A DNA stretch of 47,336 nucleotides from Hymenobacter sp. IS2118 (GTDB taxonomy: Bacteria; Bacteroidota; Bacteroidia; Cytophagales; Hymenobacteraceae), in NCBI RefSeq assembly GCF_000715495.1, contig NZ_JNLX01000135.1:1-47336 (forward strand). The letters are read 5' to 3'. Below, piece after piece: positions 26,317-35,334 of this stretch. Made by a program: the position numbers and the translations under genes. A model generated the notes under the pieces. The model saw only the letters and a program-made list of their open reading frames with translations. It searched no databases and was not told the origin of the DNA. The stretch's first letter is position 1. Every line of letters starts with the position of its first letter.

Positions 26317-27426
26317 ATGAAAAACCTCCTTTACAGCGCCTTACTCCTGCTGCCCACGCTGGCCCAGGCCCAAACCGAACACTTTGTCTTGAAAGGAACC
26401 GTCGGGGCTAAGGCCGGCGTCACCAAGGTATACTTGCACTGGGGCCTTCCCAACAACGGGTTTGGGGAAGATTCCGTCGCCGTGAAAAACGGCCGTTTCG
26501 AGTTTCGGGGCACCCTCGCCGAGCCGGCAGGGGCCACCCTGGCGCTGAGTCACCACGGCACCTCGTATAAGAAATCGCGCGATTATACCTTGTACCCTTT
26601 TTTCCTGGAACAAGGCACCTTGACCTGGTCCACCCCTGACTCGGCCGCGAAAGCCGTCGTGCGGGGGACGCCGCTCAACGACGCATTCGCCCGGCTGCAA
26701 GCCTCGCTCAAGCCCCTCAACGACCAAGCTGCCGCCCTGCGCAAGAGCCACGCCACCGAGCCGCAGCTCGAAGCCGGCCTTGAGGCCATCGAGGCCGCGC
26801 AGCAGCAGGTACGGGCCGATTACGTGACGGCGCACCCGGACGCACGGTTCAGCCTGTTCGTGCTGCAGGAGCTGGAGTGGAGCAAGCACGACCTGGAGCG
26901 TTATGCCGGGTGGTACCAGGGCCTAAACGAGGGCCTGCGAACTTCCCCGCGCGGCCAGCGCATCGGCGCGCGGATAAAGCGGCTGCAACAGGTGGCCGTG
27001 GGGGCCATCGCCCCGGATTTCACGCAAAACACCCCCGACAACGTGCCCGTGACGCTCAGTCGCCTGCGCGGCCAGTACGTGCTGATTGATTTCTGGGCCA
27101 GTTGGTGCGGCCCCTGCCGCCAAGAAAACCCCAACGTCGTAAAGGCCTACAACGAGTTCAAAGGCAAAGGCTTCACCGTCATCGGCGTGTCGCTGGACAA
27201 CCCCAATGGCCGCGAGGCTTGGCTCCGCGCCATCGCCAAAGACGGCCTGACGTGGACCCAGGTGTCCGACCTCAAGTCGTGGAACAACGCCGTGGCGCAG
27301 GCATACGGCATCCAGTCCGTTCCCCAGAACTTCCTGCTCGACCCGCAGGGCAAAATTGTGGCCACGAACCTGCGCGGCGAGGAACTGCAAAGCACCCTTG
27401 CCAAGCTGCTGAATGCGGCGAACTAA
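26317..27426 (+). CDS. TlpA-like thioredoxin with DUF4369-type N-domain
   Basis: ATG 26317 gives 369 residues: a signal peptide (MKNLLYSALLLLPTLAQAQ), a beta-rich N-domain of the kind that precedes thioredoxin folds in Bacteroidota (FVLKGTVGAKAGVTKVYLHW, then GRFEFRGTLAEPA; DUF4369-like), a helical linker and a C-terminal thioredoxin domain with WASWCGPC (Cys264, Cys267), VIGVSLDN and YGIQSVPQNFLLD. It should be a periplasmic disulfide reductase or oxidase. A longer frame from 26101 overlaps the OmpA gene and lacks a signal peptide, so it was rejected. It is the second TlpA-type protein in this transposon cargo. Confidence 0.9.
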   Translation: MKNLLYSALLLLPTLAQAQTEHFVLKGTVGAKAGVTKVYLHWGLPNNGFGEDSVAVKNGRFEFRGTLAEPAGATLALSHHGTSYKKSRDYTLYPFFLEQGTLTWSTPDSAAKAVVRGTPLNDAFARLQASLKPLNDQAAALRKSHATEPQLEAGLEAIEAAQQQVRADYVTAHPDARFSLFVLQELEWSKHDLERYAGWYQGLNEGLRTSPRGQRIGARIKRLQQVAVGAIAPDFTQNTPDNVPVTLSRLRGQYVLIDFWASWCGPCRQENPNVVKAYNEFKGKGFTVIGVSLDNPNGREAWLRAIAKDGLTWTQVSDLKSWNNAVAQAYGIQSVPQNFLLDPQGKIVATNLRGEELQSTLAKLLNAAN

Positions 27427-27504
27427 CCCGCCAACTGCTCCACCATGGAGCAACTTTTGTGCCTTCATGCCCGATACCCAGGTGGGTGTTTTTTGGTAGC
27501 CCTC

Positions 27505-28782
27505 ATGAAAACCTTTACATTCAGCACCCTTCCTCCGCTGAAGGACTTTCAGTTTTTAACCGATTCTTCGGGCTATGTTTTGACCCAAACGGGGCAACTG
27601 TATCGCTTTAATGGGCAGCGCACCACGCGTGTGGAGACCCCGTCGGAATTCACCGTTTCCCATTTTTACTTTCGCGACCAAACCCACGGGGCCCTGGTTG
27701 GCATAGGGCAAGCAGACGCAAAACCCCTCCAAAAGGAGGCCGTTGGGGCGGCCGTCCTTCCCCTGCTCCTGCTGCTCTGGCTGGCATGGAAGGGACGTCG
27801 CCCCCTTGCCGTTCGCCGCCTGACCTCCGGCCTGGGCGTGCTGTTGCTGGCCAGTGGGGTGCTGCTCTCGTGCCGTTCTGCGTGGCAGCAGTATCGCACT
27901 GCAGACCCGGCTTCGCCCCACGCGACAGTGCTCACGCACACGCCACTTGGGCTCTTGTCCTTTCATCGCTACTTCGCCAACAAGGGCCAGCAGGCCTTCG
28001 TTGCCCTGACGCCGAATCAGGGCAGCACCTGGGATACCCACCCGATACCGACCAACTTCTACCCCACGGCCCTCGCCGCCGTCGGAGGCAATTTTGTGGT
28101 GGGCACGTACGCCCGCCAAGAGGCCGGCCCCATTCCCTTGCACGGTGATGGCGACCTCTGGATTTATGGCACCGAGGCAACCCGCACCCCCCAGTTGGCC
28201 ACGAATTCCCGGCTGCATCCCTATGGCATCCGCCTCAGCCGGGGCGTAACGGGCATGAAGCTGTCCGCCCTGGATTCGACCCTTTACATCTTCGGCAGCG
28301 ACCGAATGCCCACTCTCCCGAGTTCAGTTATGAGCGCTACTGCGGGCAACATCTACGTGTTGCCGGCCAGCTTACAACCACCTACTAAACTGGTCGACAC
28401 CCCAGATACGGTCGACGTACAATCACTCTCTCAGGCTGGTACCGGCGAACTATGGGTAACCATGGCCGGCCGCAAACCACACCTGAGCCACGGCAATTTG
28501 GGGTACGTGGCGTTACCAACCAAACGCTTGCTGCGCTTGACGGCCGGGCAGTGGCACCCGGTGTTCGCCCCTCCCTTCACTAGCTTTGAACAGGTCGAAT
28601 TTTTGCCGGGCACCGCGATGGGCTATTTGCTGACGGAAACCGGCGAGGTACTGGAAACCCACACCAACGGCGAGGCGTGGCACCTGCTGGCGAGTCGGGC
28701 GGTTCGCAAGCTCCACCCGTGGCGGCAGGCCATCACTTGGTTGCAGGCAGAAAATCAGTTGGTGCTCTACCCAGCGCCCTGA
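27505..28782 (+). CDS. Membrane protein with propeller-like repeats, unknown function
   Basis: The 425-residue protein starts (MKTFTFSTLPPLKDFQFL) with a short repeat-like region (DSSGYVLTQTGQLYRFNGQ), followed by two hydrophobic helices at about 80-97 (AVLPLLLLLWLAW) and 107-125 (GLGVLLLASGVLL). The C-terminal two thirds have strand-rich repeats with Gly/Asp/Trp turns (GSTWDTHPIPTNFYPTAL, DLWIYGTEATR, TGEVLETHTNGEAWHLLAS) resembling BNR or Ycf48-type beta-propellers. An extracytoplasmic sensing or binding role is plausible but unproven. ATG 27505 was preferred over 27445. Confidence 0.75.
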   Translation: MKTFTFSTLPPLKDFQFLTDSSGYVLTQTGQLYRFNGQRTTRVETPSEFTVSHFYFRDQTHGALVGIGQADAKPLQKEAVGAAVLPLLLLLWLAWKGRRPLAVRRLTSGLGVLLLASGVLLSCRSAWQQYRTADPASPHATVLTHTPLGLLSFHRYFANKGQQAFVALTPNQGSTWDTHPIPTNFYPTALAAVGGNFVVGTYARQEAGPIPLHGDGDLWIYGTEATRTPQLATNSRLHPYGIRLSRGVTGMKLSALDSTLYIFGSDRMPTLPSSVMSATAGNIYVLPASLQPPTKLVDTPDTVDVQSLSQAGTGELWVTMAGRKPHLSHGNLGYVALPTKRLLRLTAGQWHPVFAPPFTSFEQVEFLPGTAMGYLLTETGEVLETHTNGEAWHLLASRAVRKLHPWRQAITWLQAENQLVLYPAP

Positions 28783-28870
28783 AAAGTGAACGGAGTAATG
28801 CCCGTTTGAACCATCCTGTCAGTGGTGCTGGCCGATTTTGTGAACGCTCATATTACTGCTTTCAACCGCC

Positions 28871-29476
28871 ATGAAACGCTTAGTACTTGCACTCCTGTCG
28901 GGCGCCTTCCTGCTGACCGGCTGTGTCATTACCCACGCGCCGGGCTTTCACAGCGGCTACGCCCGGCTACCCGACTTGGAGCGGGCAAAAATTCGGTTTT
29001 TGCCGGTAAACGAGCCCATTTCCACGGTTGCCAACGGGCTGTTGTATGCCGTTACTGCGCAAAGCTTGCTCCAAACCCTGCCCGCGAACGACACAACGTT
29101 GGTTTACCTCTGGGCACCGTACTGCCATGGCCGCGGGTGTGCCTCCCTACAAAGCGTGGAAGAACGCTGCCGCCGCCAGGGGTACCGTTTCCAGGCCGTG
29201 GTCGAATACTACGCCGACATGGAACAAATCAACTTGCAGCCGCCACTGGAACATCCCTTACTGGCCATCAACCACCCCTATTATCGGTCGGATTACGCCC
29301 CAACCTACGTGCGCTTGTTTCAGGCCGCCTTGCGCCAAGACCGCCCGCTCCCCGACAGCTTACAAAACGCCCGGTACTACGTGTTTCACGGCCACACCTT
29401 CGTGCGGGCCTGCAACGCGCTGCCCGGGGTGAGCCCGCAGTTTCTGCCCGCGCAGCCGTTGCGCAGTTTTCATTAG
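28871..29476 (+). CDS. Thioredoxin-like lipoprotein
   Basis: The 201-residue product has a lipoprotein signal peptide with lipobox LLTGC (Cys18 is the lipid-attachment residue). A central segment (TTLVYLWAPYCHGRGCASLQSVEERCRRQGYRFQAV) has the strand-helix outline and the WAPYC motif of thioredoxin-fold proteins, although the two cysteines are four residues apart (CHGRGC) instead of CxxC. The rest is weakly characterised. It would sit in a membrane leaflet facing the periplasm. It follows the membrane protein by 88 bp and is the last cargo gene before the transposase side of TnA. Confidence 0.8.
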   Translation: MKRLVLALLSGAFLLTGCVITHAPGFHSGYARLPDLERAKIRFLPVNEPISTVANGLLYAVTAQSLLQTLPANDTTLVYLWAPYCHGRGCASLQSVEERCRRQGYRFQAVVEYYADMEQINLQPPLEHPLLAINHPYYRSDYAPTYVRLFQAALRQDRPLPDSLQNARYYVFHGHTFVRACNALPGVSPQFLPAQPLRSFH

Positions 29477-29860
29477 CGGACCGCGCGTGGGCGGGTGACC
29501 TTTGGCGTTAACGGTCGCTTGTTACCCCCTATCGCAGGTGAAGCCGGGCCCGGGCCCAGCGTTTGGGAGTCGATGCCTCGCCGTTCCAATATCTTATTGT
29601 AGCGACGGCTGTCGAAGGGCTTGAGTTGCCGGTACGGGCTACCGGTGGCCTGTTGCACCAGTGGGTAGAGGCTGGTTTCGATATTTAGATAGCGCATGTA
29701 AGGGGTGTCGGCGGCATTGCCTGCCGGCGGGATGCCGTTGTACACAAAAAAACCTTCGTTTTACTGTACATTCAGAAACAGCCTTTACATTGACTTGTGC
29801 TGGCATAGAAGGGATGAATGCCCCTTGTAGCCTATCGGTCTGCTCACTCCCCAGTTGCCT
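29477..29860. other. Leader region of TnA transposase, doubtful minus-strand ORF
   Basis: A minus-strand frame of 90 codons (29473-29745) is open, but I recognise nothing in it and its C-terminus overlaps the preceding gene's stop. The 29740-29800 stretch is AT-rich with TGTACA and TACATT motifs and is the likely transposase promoter and possible resolution region. No recognisable res subsites. Confidence 0.35.
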
Positions 29861-32821
29861 ATGCCTCGTCGTTCTACGCTCTCCGCCGCCGAGCGGGAGC
29901 AACTGCTCGCCTTGCCTGAAACCTCCGAGGAGTTTATCCGGCACTACACGTTCAGTGAGGCCGACCTCTCGTTAATTCACCAGCACCGCGGCGCGGCGAA
30001 CCGACTGGGCTTCGCCATGCAACTCTGCTACCTGCGCTTTCCGGGCGTCGTGTTGGGTGTGGACCAGTTGCCGGCCCCTTCCCTGCTCGCATTCGTGGCC
30101 GCGCAACTGAAGCTCCTGGCCCCGGAGTGGGCCGTCTATGGCCGGCGTGAGCAAACCCGGCGCGAGCACCTGGTGGAACTGCAAGCGGCTTTCGGGTTCC
30201 AGACGTTTGCCCTGCCGCATTATCGGGCCGCCGTGCCCTGGCTAACCGACGTTGCGCTGCAAACGGACAAAGGCGTGCTACTCGTTCAGGCCCTGATGGG
30301 GCATTTGCGCCGCCAAGGCATCCTATTGCCCGCGGTGGCCGTCCTCGAACGACTCAGCGCGGAGGCCCTGACGCGGGCCAATCGGCAGCTCTACGACACG
30401 TTGACAGAGGGCCTTACCCTGGAAACCCGGCAGGGACTGGAAGACCTGCTCACCCGCCGCGAAGGCAGCAGCCTGACCTGGCTGGCCTGGCTCCGCCAAG
30501 CGCCCGCCGCCCCGACGTCGCGCCAGATGGTGGAACACCTGGCCCGCCTCGCGTCGTGGCAACACCTGGGCCTGCCGGCTGAACTGGCGCGCCGGGTACA
30601 CCAGAACCGGCTGCTCAAAATTGCCCGCGAGGGGGCGCAGATGACCCCGGCCGACCTGGCCCGGTTTGAGCCCGCTCGTCGCCTGGCCACGCTGGTGGCC
30701 CTGGCACTGGAAGGCACGGCCACGGTGCTGGACGAATTGCTCGACCTGCACGACCGCATCATAGGCAAGGTGTTCAACGCGGCGAAGAACAAGCACCAGC
30801 AGCAATTCCAGGCCGCAGGCAAGGCCATCAACCAGCAGCTTCGCCTGTTTGGGCAAATTGGCCAGGCCCTGCTCACGGCCCGCACGACGGGGGCGGACCC
30901 GTTCGTGGCCATCGAATCGGTCCTGCCGTGGGAAGACTTCACCGCGAGCGTCGGCGAAGCGCAGCACTTGGCCCAACCCGCCGGCTTTGATTTTCTGCAC
31001 CGGGTGAGCGAGCACTACGCCACCGTGCGCCGCTACGCCCCCGCGTTTCTGGCGGCCCTGCCGCTGCGGGCGGCCCCAGCGGCCAGAAGCCTCTTGGCGG
31101 CGATTGACGTGTTGCGCGAGCTGAACGCGACCGGGGCTCGTAAGCTGACCGCCGATGCACCGACGGCCTTTATCAGCAAACGCTGGCAAAAACTGGTGGT
31201 GACGTCGGACGGCCTGGACCGCCGCCACTACGAGCTGTGCGCCCTGGCCGAGCTCAAAAACGCGTTGCGTTCAGGCGATATGTGGGTGGTCGGCTCGCGC
31301 CAGTTCAAGGACTTCGAGGAATACCTGGTGCCGGCCCAGCCGTTTGCCGCCCTGCTGGAAGCCGGCCAGCTGCCCCTGGCGGTCGAAGCCGACGGCGAAC
31401 ACTACCTCCGCCAGCGCCTCGCCCACCTGACCCTGCAGTTGGAGACGGTTAACCAGTTAGCCGCCGCCGGCGAATTGCCGGACGCGAGCCTGACGGCGGC
31501 GGGGCTCAAAATTACGCCCCTGGATGCCGCCGTGCCGGGGGCGGCCCAGGCCCTGATTGACCAGGTGGCGCGCCTGCTGCCCCACGTCAAGATTACGGAC
31601 CTGCTGCTGGAAGTCGACGAGTGGACCGGGTTCAGCCGCCACTTCACGCACCTAAAGACCGGGGCCCCGGCCAAGGACCACGTCCTGCTGCTCACCACCC
31701 TGCTGGCCGATGGGCTGAACCTGGGCCTGACCAAAATGGCCGAGGCCTGCCCCGGCAGCACCCCCGCCAAACTCGCCTGGCTCCAGGCCTGGCACATCCG
31801 CGACGACACCTATTCGCTGGCCCTGGCCGAGCTGGTCAACGCCCAAGGGCGCCAGCCCTTCGCGGCCCATTGGGGCGACGGCACCACGTCCTCGTCGGAC
31901 GGGCAGCGGTTTCGGGCCGGGGGACGCGCCGAGAGCACCGGGCACATCAATCCCAAGTACGGGGCCGAGCCGGGCCGGCTGTTCTACACCCACGTCTCGG
32001 ACCAGTACGCGCCCTTTAGCAGTCAAGTGATTAACGTGGGCGTGCGGGATGCGACCTACGTGCTCGACGGCTTGCTCTACCACGAATCCGACCTGCGCAT
32101 CGCCGAGCACTACACCGACACGGCCGGCTTTACCGACCACCTGTTTGCCGTGATGCCGCTGCTGAGCTACCGCTTCGCGCCCCGCATCCGCGACCTGAGC
32201 GAGACGAAGCTGTACGTGCCGCCGGGCTCCCCGGCGTACGAGGCCTTACAGCCGCTGCTAGGCGGAACCCTCAATGTGCGCCACATCCTGGCCCACTGGG
32301 AGGCCATTCTCCGCCTGGCTACCTCCATCAAGCAAGGCACCGTGACCGCCTCGCTCATGCTGCGCAAACTCGGCAGCTACCCGCGCCAGAACGGGCTGGC
32401 CGTGGCCCTGCGCGAACTGGGCCGCATCGAGCGGAGCTTATTCATTCTGGACTGGCTGCAGAGCGTCGACTTGCGCCGCCGCGTACAGGTCGGGCTCAAC
32501 AAAGGCGAAGCTCGCAACGCGCTGGCCCGGGCCGTCTTCTTCCACCGGCTGGGCGAAATCCGGGACCGGGGCTTCGAGCAACAGCGCTACCGGGCCAGCG
32601 GTCTGAATCTGCTCACGGCCGCCATTGTGTTGTGGAACACAGTATATATACAACGTGCCGTGCAAGCCTTGTGGGCTCATGGTCAGACTGTAGATGAGGC
32701 GCTGTTGCCCTACTTATCGCCGCTGGGCTGGGAGCACATCAACCTGACCGGGGACTATTCCTGGCGCACGAAACGGGCGGCTGGCAAGTTTCAGCCCCTA
32801 CGGCCCCTTTCCAGGCCTTAA
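29861..32821 (+). CDS. tnpA: Tn3-family transposase TnpA of TnA
   Basis: From ATG 29861 this is a 986-residue protein of the usual Tn3 TnpA length. The N-terminal region ([28 protein letters not shown]) is the DNA-binding part typical of the family. The C-terminal third carries the catalytic block: [14 protein letters not shown] with the first Asp, [23 protein letters not shown] with the second, and [22 protein letters not shown] with the Glu. The stop codon TAA lies inside the right inverted repeat, as in many Tn3 elements. It nicks the 38-bp repeats and drives replicative transposition. It differs strongly from the TnpA at 44283, so TnA and TnB are separate lineages. Confidence 0.95.
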   Translation: MPRRSTLSAAEREQLLALPETSEEFIRHYTFSEADLSLIHQHRGAANRLGFAMQLCYLRFPGVVLGVDQLPAPSLLAFVAAQLKLLAPEWAVYGRREQTRREHLVELQAAFGFQTFALPHYRAAVPWLTDVALQTDKGVLLVQALMGHLRRQGILLPAVAVLERLSAEALTRANRQLYDTLTEGLTLETRQGLEDLLTRREGSSLTWLAWLRQAPAAPTSRQMVEHLARLASWQHLGLPAELARRVHQNRLLKIAREGAQMTPADLARFEPARRLATLVALALEGTATVLDELLDLHDRIIGKVFNAAKNKHQQQFQAAGKAINQQLRLFGQIGQALLTARTTGADPFVAIESVLPWEDFTASVGEAQHLAQPAGFDFLHRVSEHYATVRRYAPAFLAALPLRAAPAARSLLAAIDVLRELNATGARKLTADAPTAFISKRWQKLVVTSDGLDRRHYELCALAELKNALRSGDMWVVGSRQFKDFEEYLVPAQPFAALLEAGQLPLAVEADGEHYLRQRLAHLTLQLETVNQLAAAGELPDASLTAAGLKITPLDAAVPGAAQALIDQVARLLPHVKITDLLLEVDEWTGFSRHFTHLKTGAPAKDHVLLLTTLLADGLNLGLTKMAEACPGSTPAKLAWLQAWHIRDDTYSLALAELVNAQGRQPFAAHWGDGTTSSSDGQRFRAGGRAESTGHINPKYGAEPGRLFYTHVSDQYAPFSSQVINVGVRDATYVLDGLLYHESDLRIAEHYTDTAGFTDHLFAVMPLLSYRFAPRIRDLSETKLYVPPGSPAYEALQPLLGGTLNVRHILAHWEAILRLATSIKQGTVTASLMLRKLGSYPRQNGLAVALRELGRIERSLFILDWLQSVDLRRRVQVGLNKGEARNALARAVFFHRLGEIRDRGFEQQRYRASGLNLLTAAIVLWNTVYIQRAVQALWAHGQTVDEALLPYLSPLGWEHINLTGDYSWRTKRAAGKFQPLRPLSRP

Positions 32822-32854
32822 CGTGCTATTTTTTCCGTTTCCTGAGACGCCCCC
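32817..32854 (-). repeat. TnA right terminal inverted repeat
   Basis: Read inward it begins GGGGCGTCTCAGG and ends with GCACGTTAAGG. It includes the last codons and stop of tnpA. The TACGT duplicate follows at 32855-32859. Confidence 0.92.
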
Positions 32855-32935
32855 TACGTGTACTGCGGGACCGAGCGCTACGAAAACAGCGCCCCCGCCC
32901 TGCGCCAGCTCCAGGCGCTGGACCTGCCGGCGTAA
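32855..32935 (+). pseudogene. LytTR response regulator, 3' fragment beyond TnA
   Basis: Directly after the TnA right end, the frame TAC GTG TAC TGC reads YVYCGTERYENSAPALRQ and continues to TAA at 32933-32935. The first five bases repeat the sequence before the TnA left end, and the frame is the same as that of the truncated LytTR gene at 19368. This fragment is therefore its original last 24-26 codons and has no start of its own. Confidence 0.9.
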
Positions 32936-33255
32936 GCAGAATAAAGCACTCAGGGCAAAGCCCTGCCGGCCAGAACGCCACGCCCGGAAGGCACCGGCGG
33001 CGGAAATATCCCGTCAATTGGGAACCAGCAAGCGTACAGGAGGTGTCTTTTTTAGGCGATACTATAATTCGTAGTATTTCTACTTGTGCTTTATTGATAA
33101 AACAGGAAGTGTGTCCCCATAAATAGGGACACGCGTGGTGGTGTGGTACTGAACTGAGCAGTCGAATTTTGCGGCACCCGCTTTGGCTCAGGCCGTGGGC
33201 ACCGACTGTTTTCCCTACCTCACCTATTCGCCCCGTGTCCTCGCTTTCTCCTGCC
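32936..33255. other. Gene-free stretch with three small hairpins
   Basis: CAGGGC-AAA-GCCCTG (32951-32965) is a compact stem-loop that may have ended the two-component operon. ATACTA/TAGTAT (33059-33077) and GTGTCCC/GGGACAC (33111-33132) are further inverted repeats, the last one upstream of the LuxR-type gene. No exact TAnnTTTG box and no supportable open frame. Confidence 0.5.
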
Positions 33256-33882
33256 ATGCCCTTGGGTGAGGTCTTGCCGCCCGTTCCTGTCGGCCCGCTG
33301 CGCCTGGCCATCGTCGAAGACGACGTCGTTATTCGTGAGCTGCTACACCGTTACCTCAGCGCCTGCCCCGAATTCGACTGCGTCATCGTTGCCGGCAGCA
33401 TCGAGGCGTTCCGGCACGAACTCGACCTGCATCAGCCGCCGCAGTTGCTGCTGCTGGATGTAGGCCTGCCCAGCGAAAGCGGCCTGCAGGCGCTGCCCGC
33501 GCTAATAGCGCAGCTCCCGGACTTGTGGGTGCTGGGGCAAACCACTCACGACGCGGCCGACACCATTTTTCAGGCCCTGCGGCTGGGGGCGCGCGGCTGC
33601 GTGGTGAAGGGCGGCACCCCGCTGCCGGCCTACCGCCAGGCCCTGCTCGACGTGGCCGCCGGCGGAGTCGTGATGAGCCCGTCGGTAGCCCGCAAGATGC
33701 TGGCCTACTTCACGCCCGTCTCCCTGCAAACGGCCCTGCTCAGCGAGCGGGAGCGGCAGGTACTCGAAGGCCTGGTGGCCGGCCACACCGAGCAAACCAT
33801 CGCCGCGCAGCTGGGGCTGGGCCCAGCCACGGTACGCACCTACGTGGTACGCCTCTACGACAAGCTGCGCGTGGCCGGCTAG
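33256..33882 (+). CDS. NarL/LuxR-type response regulator
   Basis: ATG 33256 gives 208 residues: a receiver domain (AIVEDD, Asp68 in LLLLDVGLPSESG, VLGQTT, CVVKGG) and a C-terminal LuxR-type helix-turn-helix (LLSERERQVLEGLVAGHTEQTIAAQLGLGPATVRTYVVRLYDKLRVAG). The cognate histidine kinase is not adjacent. The protein stops unusually soon after the recognition helix. The frame stays open past the TAG with HERLARAAQGKL, a sequence of the type that normally ends this domain, so a nonsense mutation that trimmed the last turn is possible. It converges on the Fic gene, with a 9-bp repeat array between them. Confidence 0.87.
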   Translation: MPLGEVLPPVPVGPLRLAIVEDDVVIRELLHRYLSACPEFDCVIVAGSIEAFRHELDLHQPPQLLLLDVGLPSESGLQALPALIAQLPDLWVLGQTTHDAADTIFQALRLGARGCVVKGGTPLPAYRQALLDVAAGGVVMSPSVARKMLAYFTPVSLQTALLSERERQVLEGLVAGHTEQTIAAQLGLGPATVRTYVVRLYDKLRVAG

Positions 33883-34010
33883 CACGAGAGGCTGGCCCGC
33901 GCCGCCCAGGGCAAGCTGTACCCCCTTATACTGTCTGCCAGGCAGTCATTGCAGCTTGCTCACTTACCATTTGCACCAAACGTTTAATCCAGACCACCCG
34001 TGGAGGTCAT

Positions 34011-34064
34011 ACAAGTAACATTAGTAATACCAGTAACACTGATAACATTAGTAACACGGGTAAC
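34011..34064 (+). repeat. 9-bp direct-repeat array 1 (six units)
   Basis: Six tandem 9-bp units of consensus AYNNGTAAY (for example ATTAGTAAC, ACCAGTAAC, ACGGGTAAC) lie between the convergent LuxR-type and Fic genes. The fourth unit is slightly degenerate (ACTGATAAC). Confidence 0.85.
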
Positions 34065-34081
34065 ACTTATCGTCATTGAAA

Positions 34082-34867
34082 TTAAAGGGGCTTTGACGGC
34101 TCAGCAGCCGTCAGCTGATATGTCAATGACTTGCCGTGCTGACCCCGCATAAAATCAAAGAATACCGTTAAGTCATCCGCGACGCGGCTTTCTTCCAGTG
34201 CCGCGAAATACGCCTGCCGGTCCTCGCGGAACACAATGGTCAGGGGCTGGCCATAGTAGCGCTGCACGTAATTCATCAACAGGCGGGAAGTGCGCCCGTT
34301 GCCATCGTTGAAGGGATGGATGCTGACCAGGCGCTGATGGGCTTCAAAGGCCAGCTCCAGCTGCTCGCGCAACGTGGTGGCCACCGGCATCCGCTCGCGT
34401 AGCTCGCCGCTGAGCGCCGCGACCAGGGCCGGCACCTTTTGAGCGTTCGGGAAAGAGCTGGCCCCGACGATGAACACGTTGCCCCGGCGCAGGTCGCCCC
34501 GCGTGGGGTCCACGGTGCCCAGGGCCGTGTTGGTCGGCCGGCCGGTGGACTGCATCACGGCCGCTGCCAGCTCGCGCAGCAGGGCCGGGCCGGGCAGCTG
34601 CCGCGCATCCGCCCGCTGCAAGGCCAGGTCCAGGGCGCGGGCGTGGTCGCCCAGCATGTCGTAGCCGGCCAGCGGCTTGCCCGGCCCCAGGGTGGGGGCC
34701 GCCCCGAGCAGAAAGTCAAACGCTTCCAATACCGTCACGCGGGAGCCCTCAATCATAGTCGAGTGCGCCGACACCATAACCTGGCTAAGCTGCTGGCTGG
34801 TCTGCTGCCGGCTGGTTGGCAGCTGCTGCACCCGCTGCGTCAGCTCCTCAAGCTGCGTCCACGTCAT
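34082..34867 (-). CDS. Fic-family AMP-transferase-like protein
   Basis: The 261-residue protein has the Fic active-site motif HPFNDGNGRTSRLL with catalytic His184 and the phosphate-binding GNGR. The N-terminal helix carries SxxxEG (Ser36-TMI-Glu40-Gly41, in AHSTMIEGSRV), the inhibitory motif of Fic proteins that hold their own brake. Fic enzymes attach AMP or a related group to target proteins. The ATG overlaps the stop of the upstream small gene by four bases (ATGA), showing translational coupling. Plasmid-borne Fic genes with a small partner often act as toxin-antitoxin or maintenance modules, which is an inference here. Confidence 0.9.
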   Translation of the reverse strand: MTWTQLEELTQRVQQLPTSRQQTSQQLSQVMVSAHSTMIEGSRVTVLEAFDFLLGAAPTLGPGKPLAGYDMLGDHARALDLALQRADARQLPGPALLRELAAAVMQSTGRPTNTALGTVDPTRGDLRRGNVFIVGASSFPNAQKVPALVAALSGELRERMPVATTLREQLELAFEAHQRLVSIHPFNDGNGRTSRLLMNYVQRYYGQPLTIVFREDRQAYFAALEESRVADDLTVFFDFMRGQHGKSLTYQLTAAEPSKPL

Positions 34868-35166
34868 GCGGCGTGCCGGAGGGTGGCCGCCCGCAGCGCG
34901 GCCACGTCCACGGTGGCCAGGGGCAGGGGCGCGGTCAGGCCCGCGCCATAAATCAGGTCCGCCGCCCAGGCTGCCAGGTCGGCCGCGTAAATCATCCGCC
35001 GGCCCGCTTCGTCCTGGTACTCGGTTTTGCCCGTCATAAACACCTCCAGACCGGGACGCAGGGCCGCCGGCACGTCGGCCAGCGCCTGGTCAGCCAGCGA
35101 CGGGTTAAGGAGCCCGTTTAGGTAGTCCCGGAGGGCCTGGTAAGCATCTTGGCTGGAAGAAGTCAT
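34864..35166 (-). CDS. Small partner protein of Fic, unknown
   Basis: ATG 35166 gives 100 residues (MTSSSQDAYQALRDYLNGLL...). It is acidic and largely helical, with LADVPAALRPGLEVFMTGKTEYQDEAG in the middle. It overlaps the Fic start by four bases. It lacks the SxxxE(G/N) motif of known class I Fic antitoxins (that motif is in the Fic protein itself), so an antitoxin role is possible but not shown. A GTG 27 bases upstream could also be used, eight bases after a TAnnTTTG box. Confidence 0.68.
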   Translation of the reverse strand: MTSSSQDAYQALRDYLNGLLNPSLADQALADVPAALRPGLEVFMTGKTEYQDEAGRRMIYAADLAAWAADLIYGAGLTAPLPLATVDVAALRAATLRHAA

Positions 35167-35201
35167 GAGAATCAGGTAAGGCAGGCTGCACACGCAGCAA
35201 C

Positions 35202-35209
35202 CAAAAGTA
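35202..35209 (-). promoter_or_regulatory. -7 promoter box of the Fic operon
   Basis: On the minus strand the sequence reads TACTTTTG, an exact TAnnTTTG box. It lies 35 bases before the ATG at 35166 and 8 before the alternative GTG at 35193. Confidence 0.5.
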
Positions 35210-35251
35210 ACGATTTTAGCCCGATTTTACCCTATTCCCATCTTACTTTGG

Positions 35252-35305
35252 CCAGGTAACATCAGTAACACAAGTAATACTAGTAACATTGGTAATACCG
35301 GTAAT
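35252..35305 (+). repeat. 9-bp direct-repeat array 2 (six units)
   Basis: Six units of AYNNGTAAY (ATCAGTAAC, ACAAGTAAT, ACTAGTAAC, ATTGGTAAT, ACCGGTAAT; the first is CCAGGTAAC) lie upstream of the Fic operon and just beyond the stop of the second Rep-like gene. Confidence 0.85.
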
Positions 35306-35334
35306 ACCAAGTTAGAAGAAGGTTACCGGGCCGG

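Larger units (their letters stand above)
20081..32854 (+). mobile_element. TnA: 12.8-kb Tn3-family transposon in the LytTR gene
   Basis: The right end (32817-32854) is a 38-bp repeat which, read inward, begins GGGGCGTCTCAGG and ends GCACGTTAAGG, like the classical Tn3 repeat. The left end (20082-20119) matches it at 34 of 38 positions. TACGT stands directly outside both ends (20076-20080 and 32855-32859), the 5-bp target duplication expected of Tn3-type elements. The interrupted LytTR gene continues in frame across the duplication. Cargo: an IS1182 remnant, a BlaI/M56-POTRA pair, envelope thioredoxin-like proteins, a PA14-OmpA protein and TnpA. No resolvase gene was found inside, so cointegrates may depend on another recombinase. 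Confidence 0.93.

Noticed and set aside
29699..29740. GGGGTGTCGG near 29699 as the TnA left end close to tnpA
   Set aside because: Only a few bases match the right end, whereas 20082-20119 matches 34 of 38 and has the target duplication.
33111..33132. GTGTCCC/GGGACAC hairpin as a terminator of the two-component operon
   Set aside because: No U-tract follows and it lies nearly 180 bp beyond the LytTR fragment; it may equally be part of the LuxR-type gene's regulatory region.
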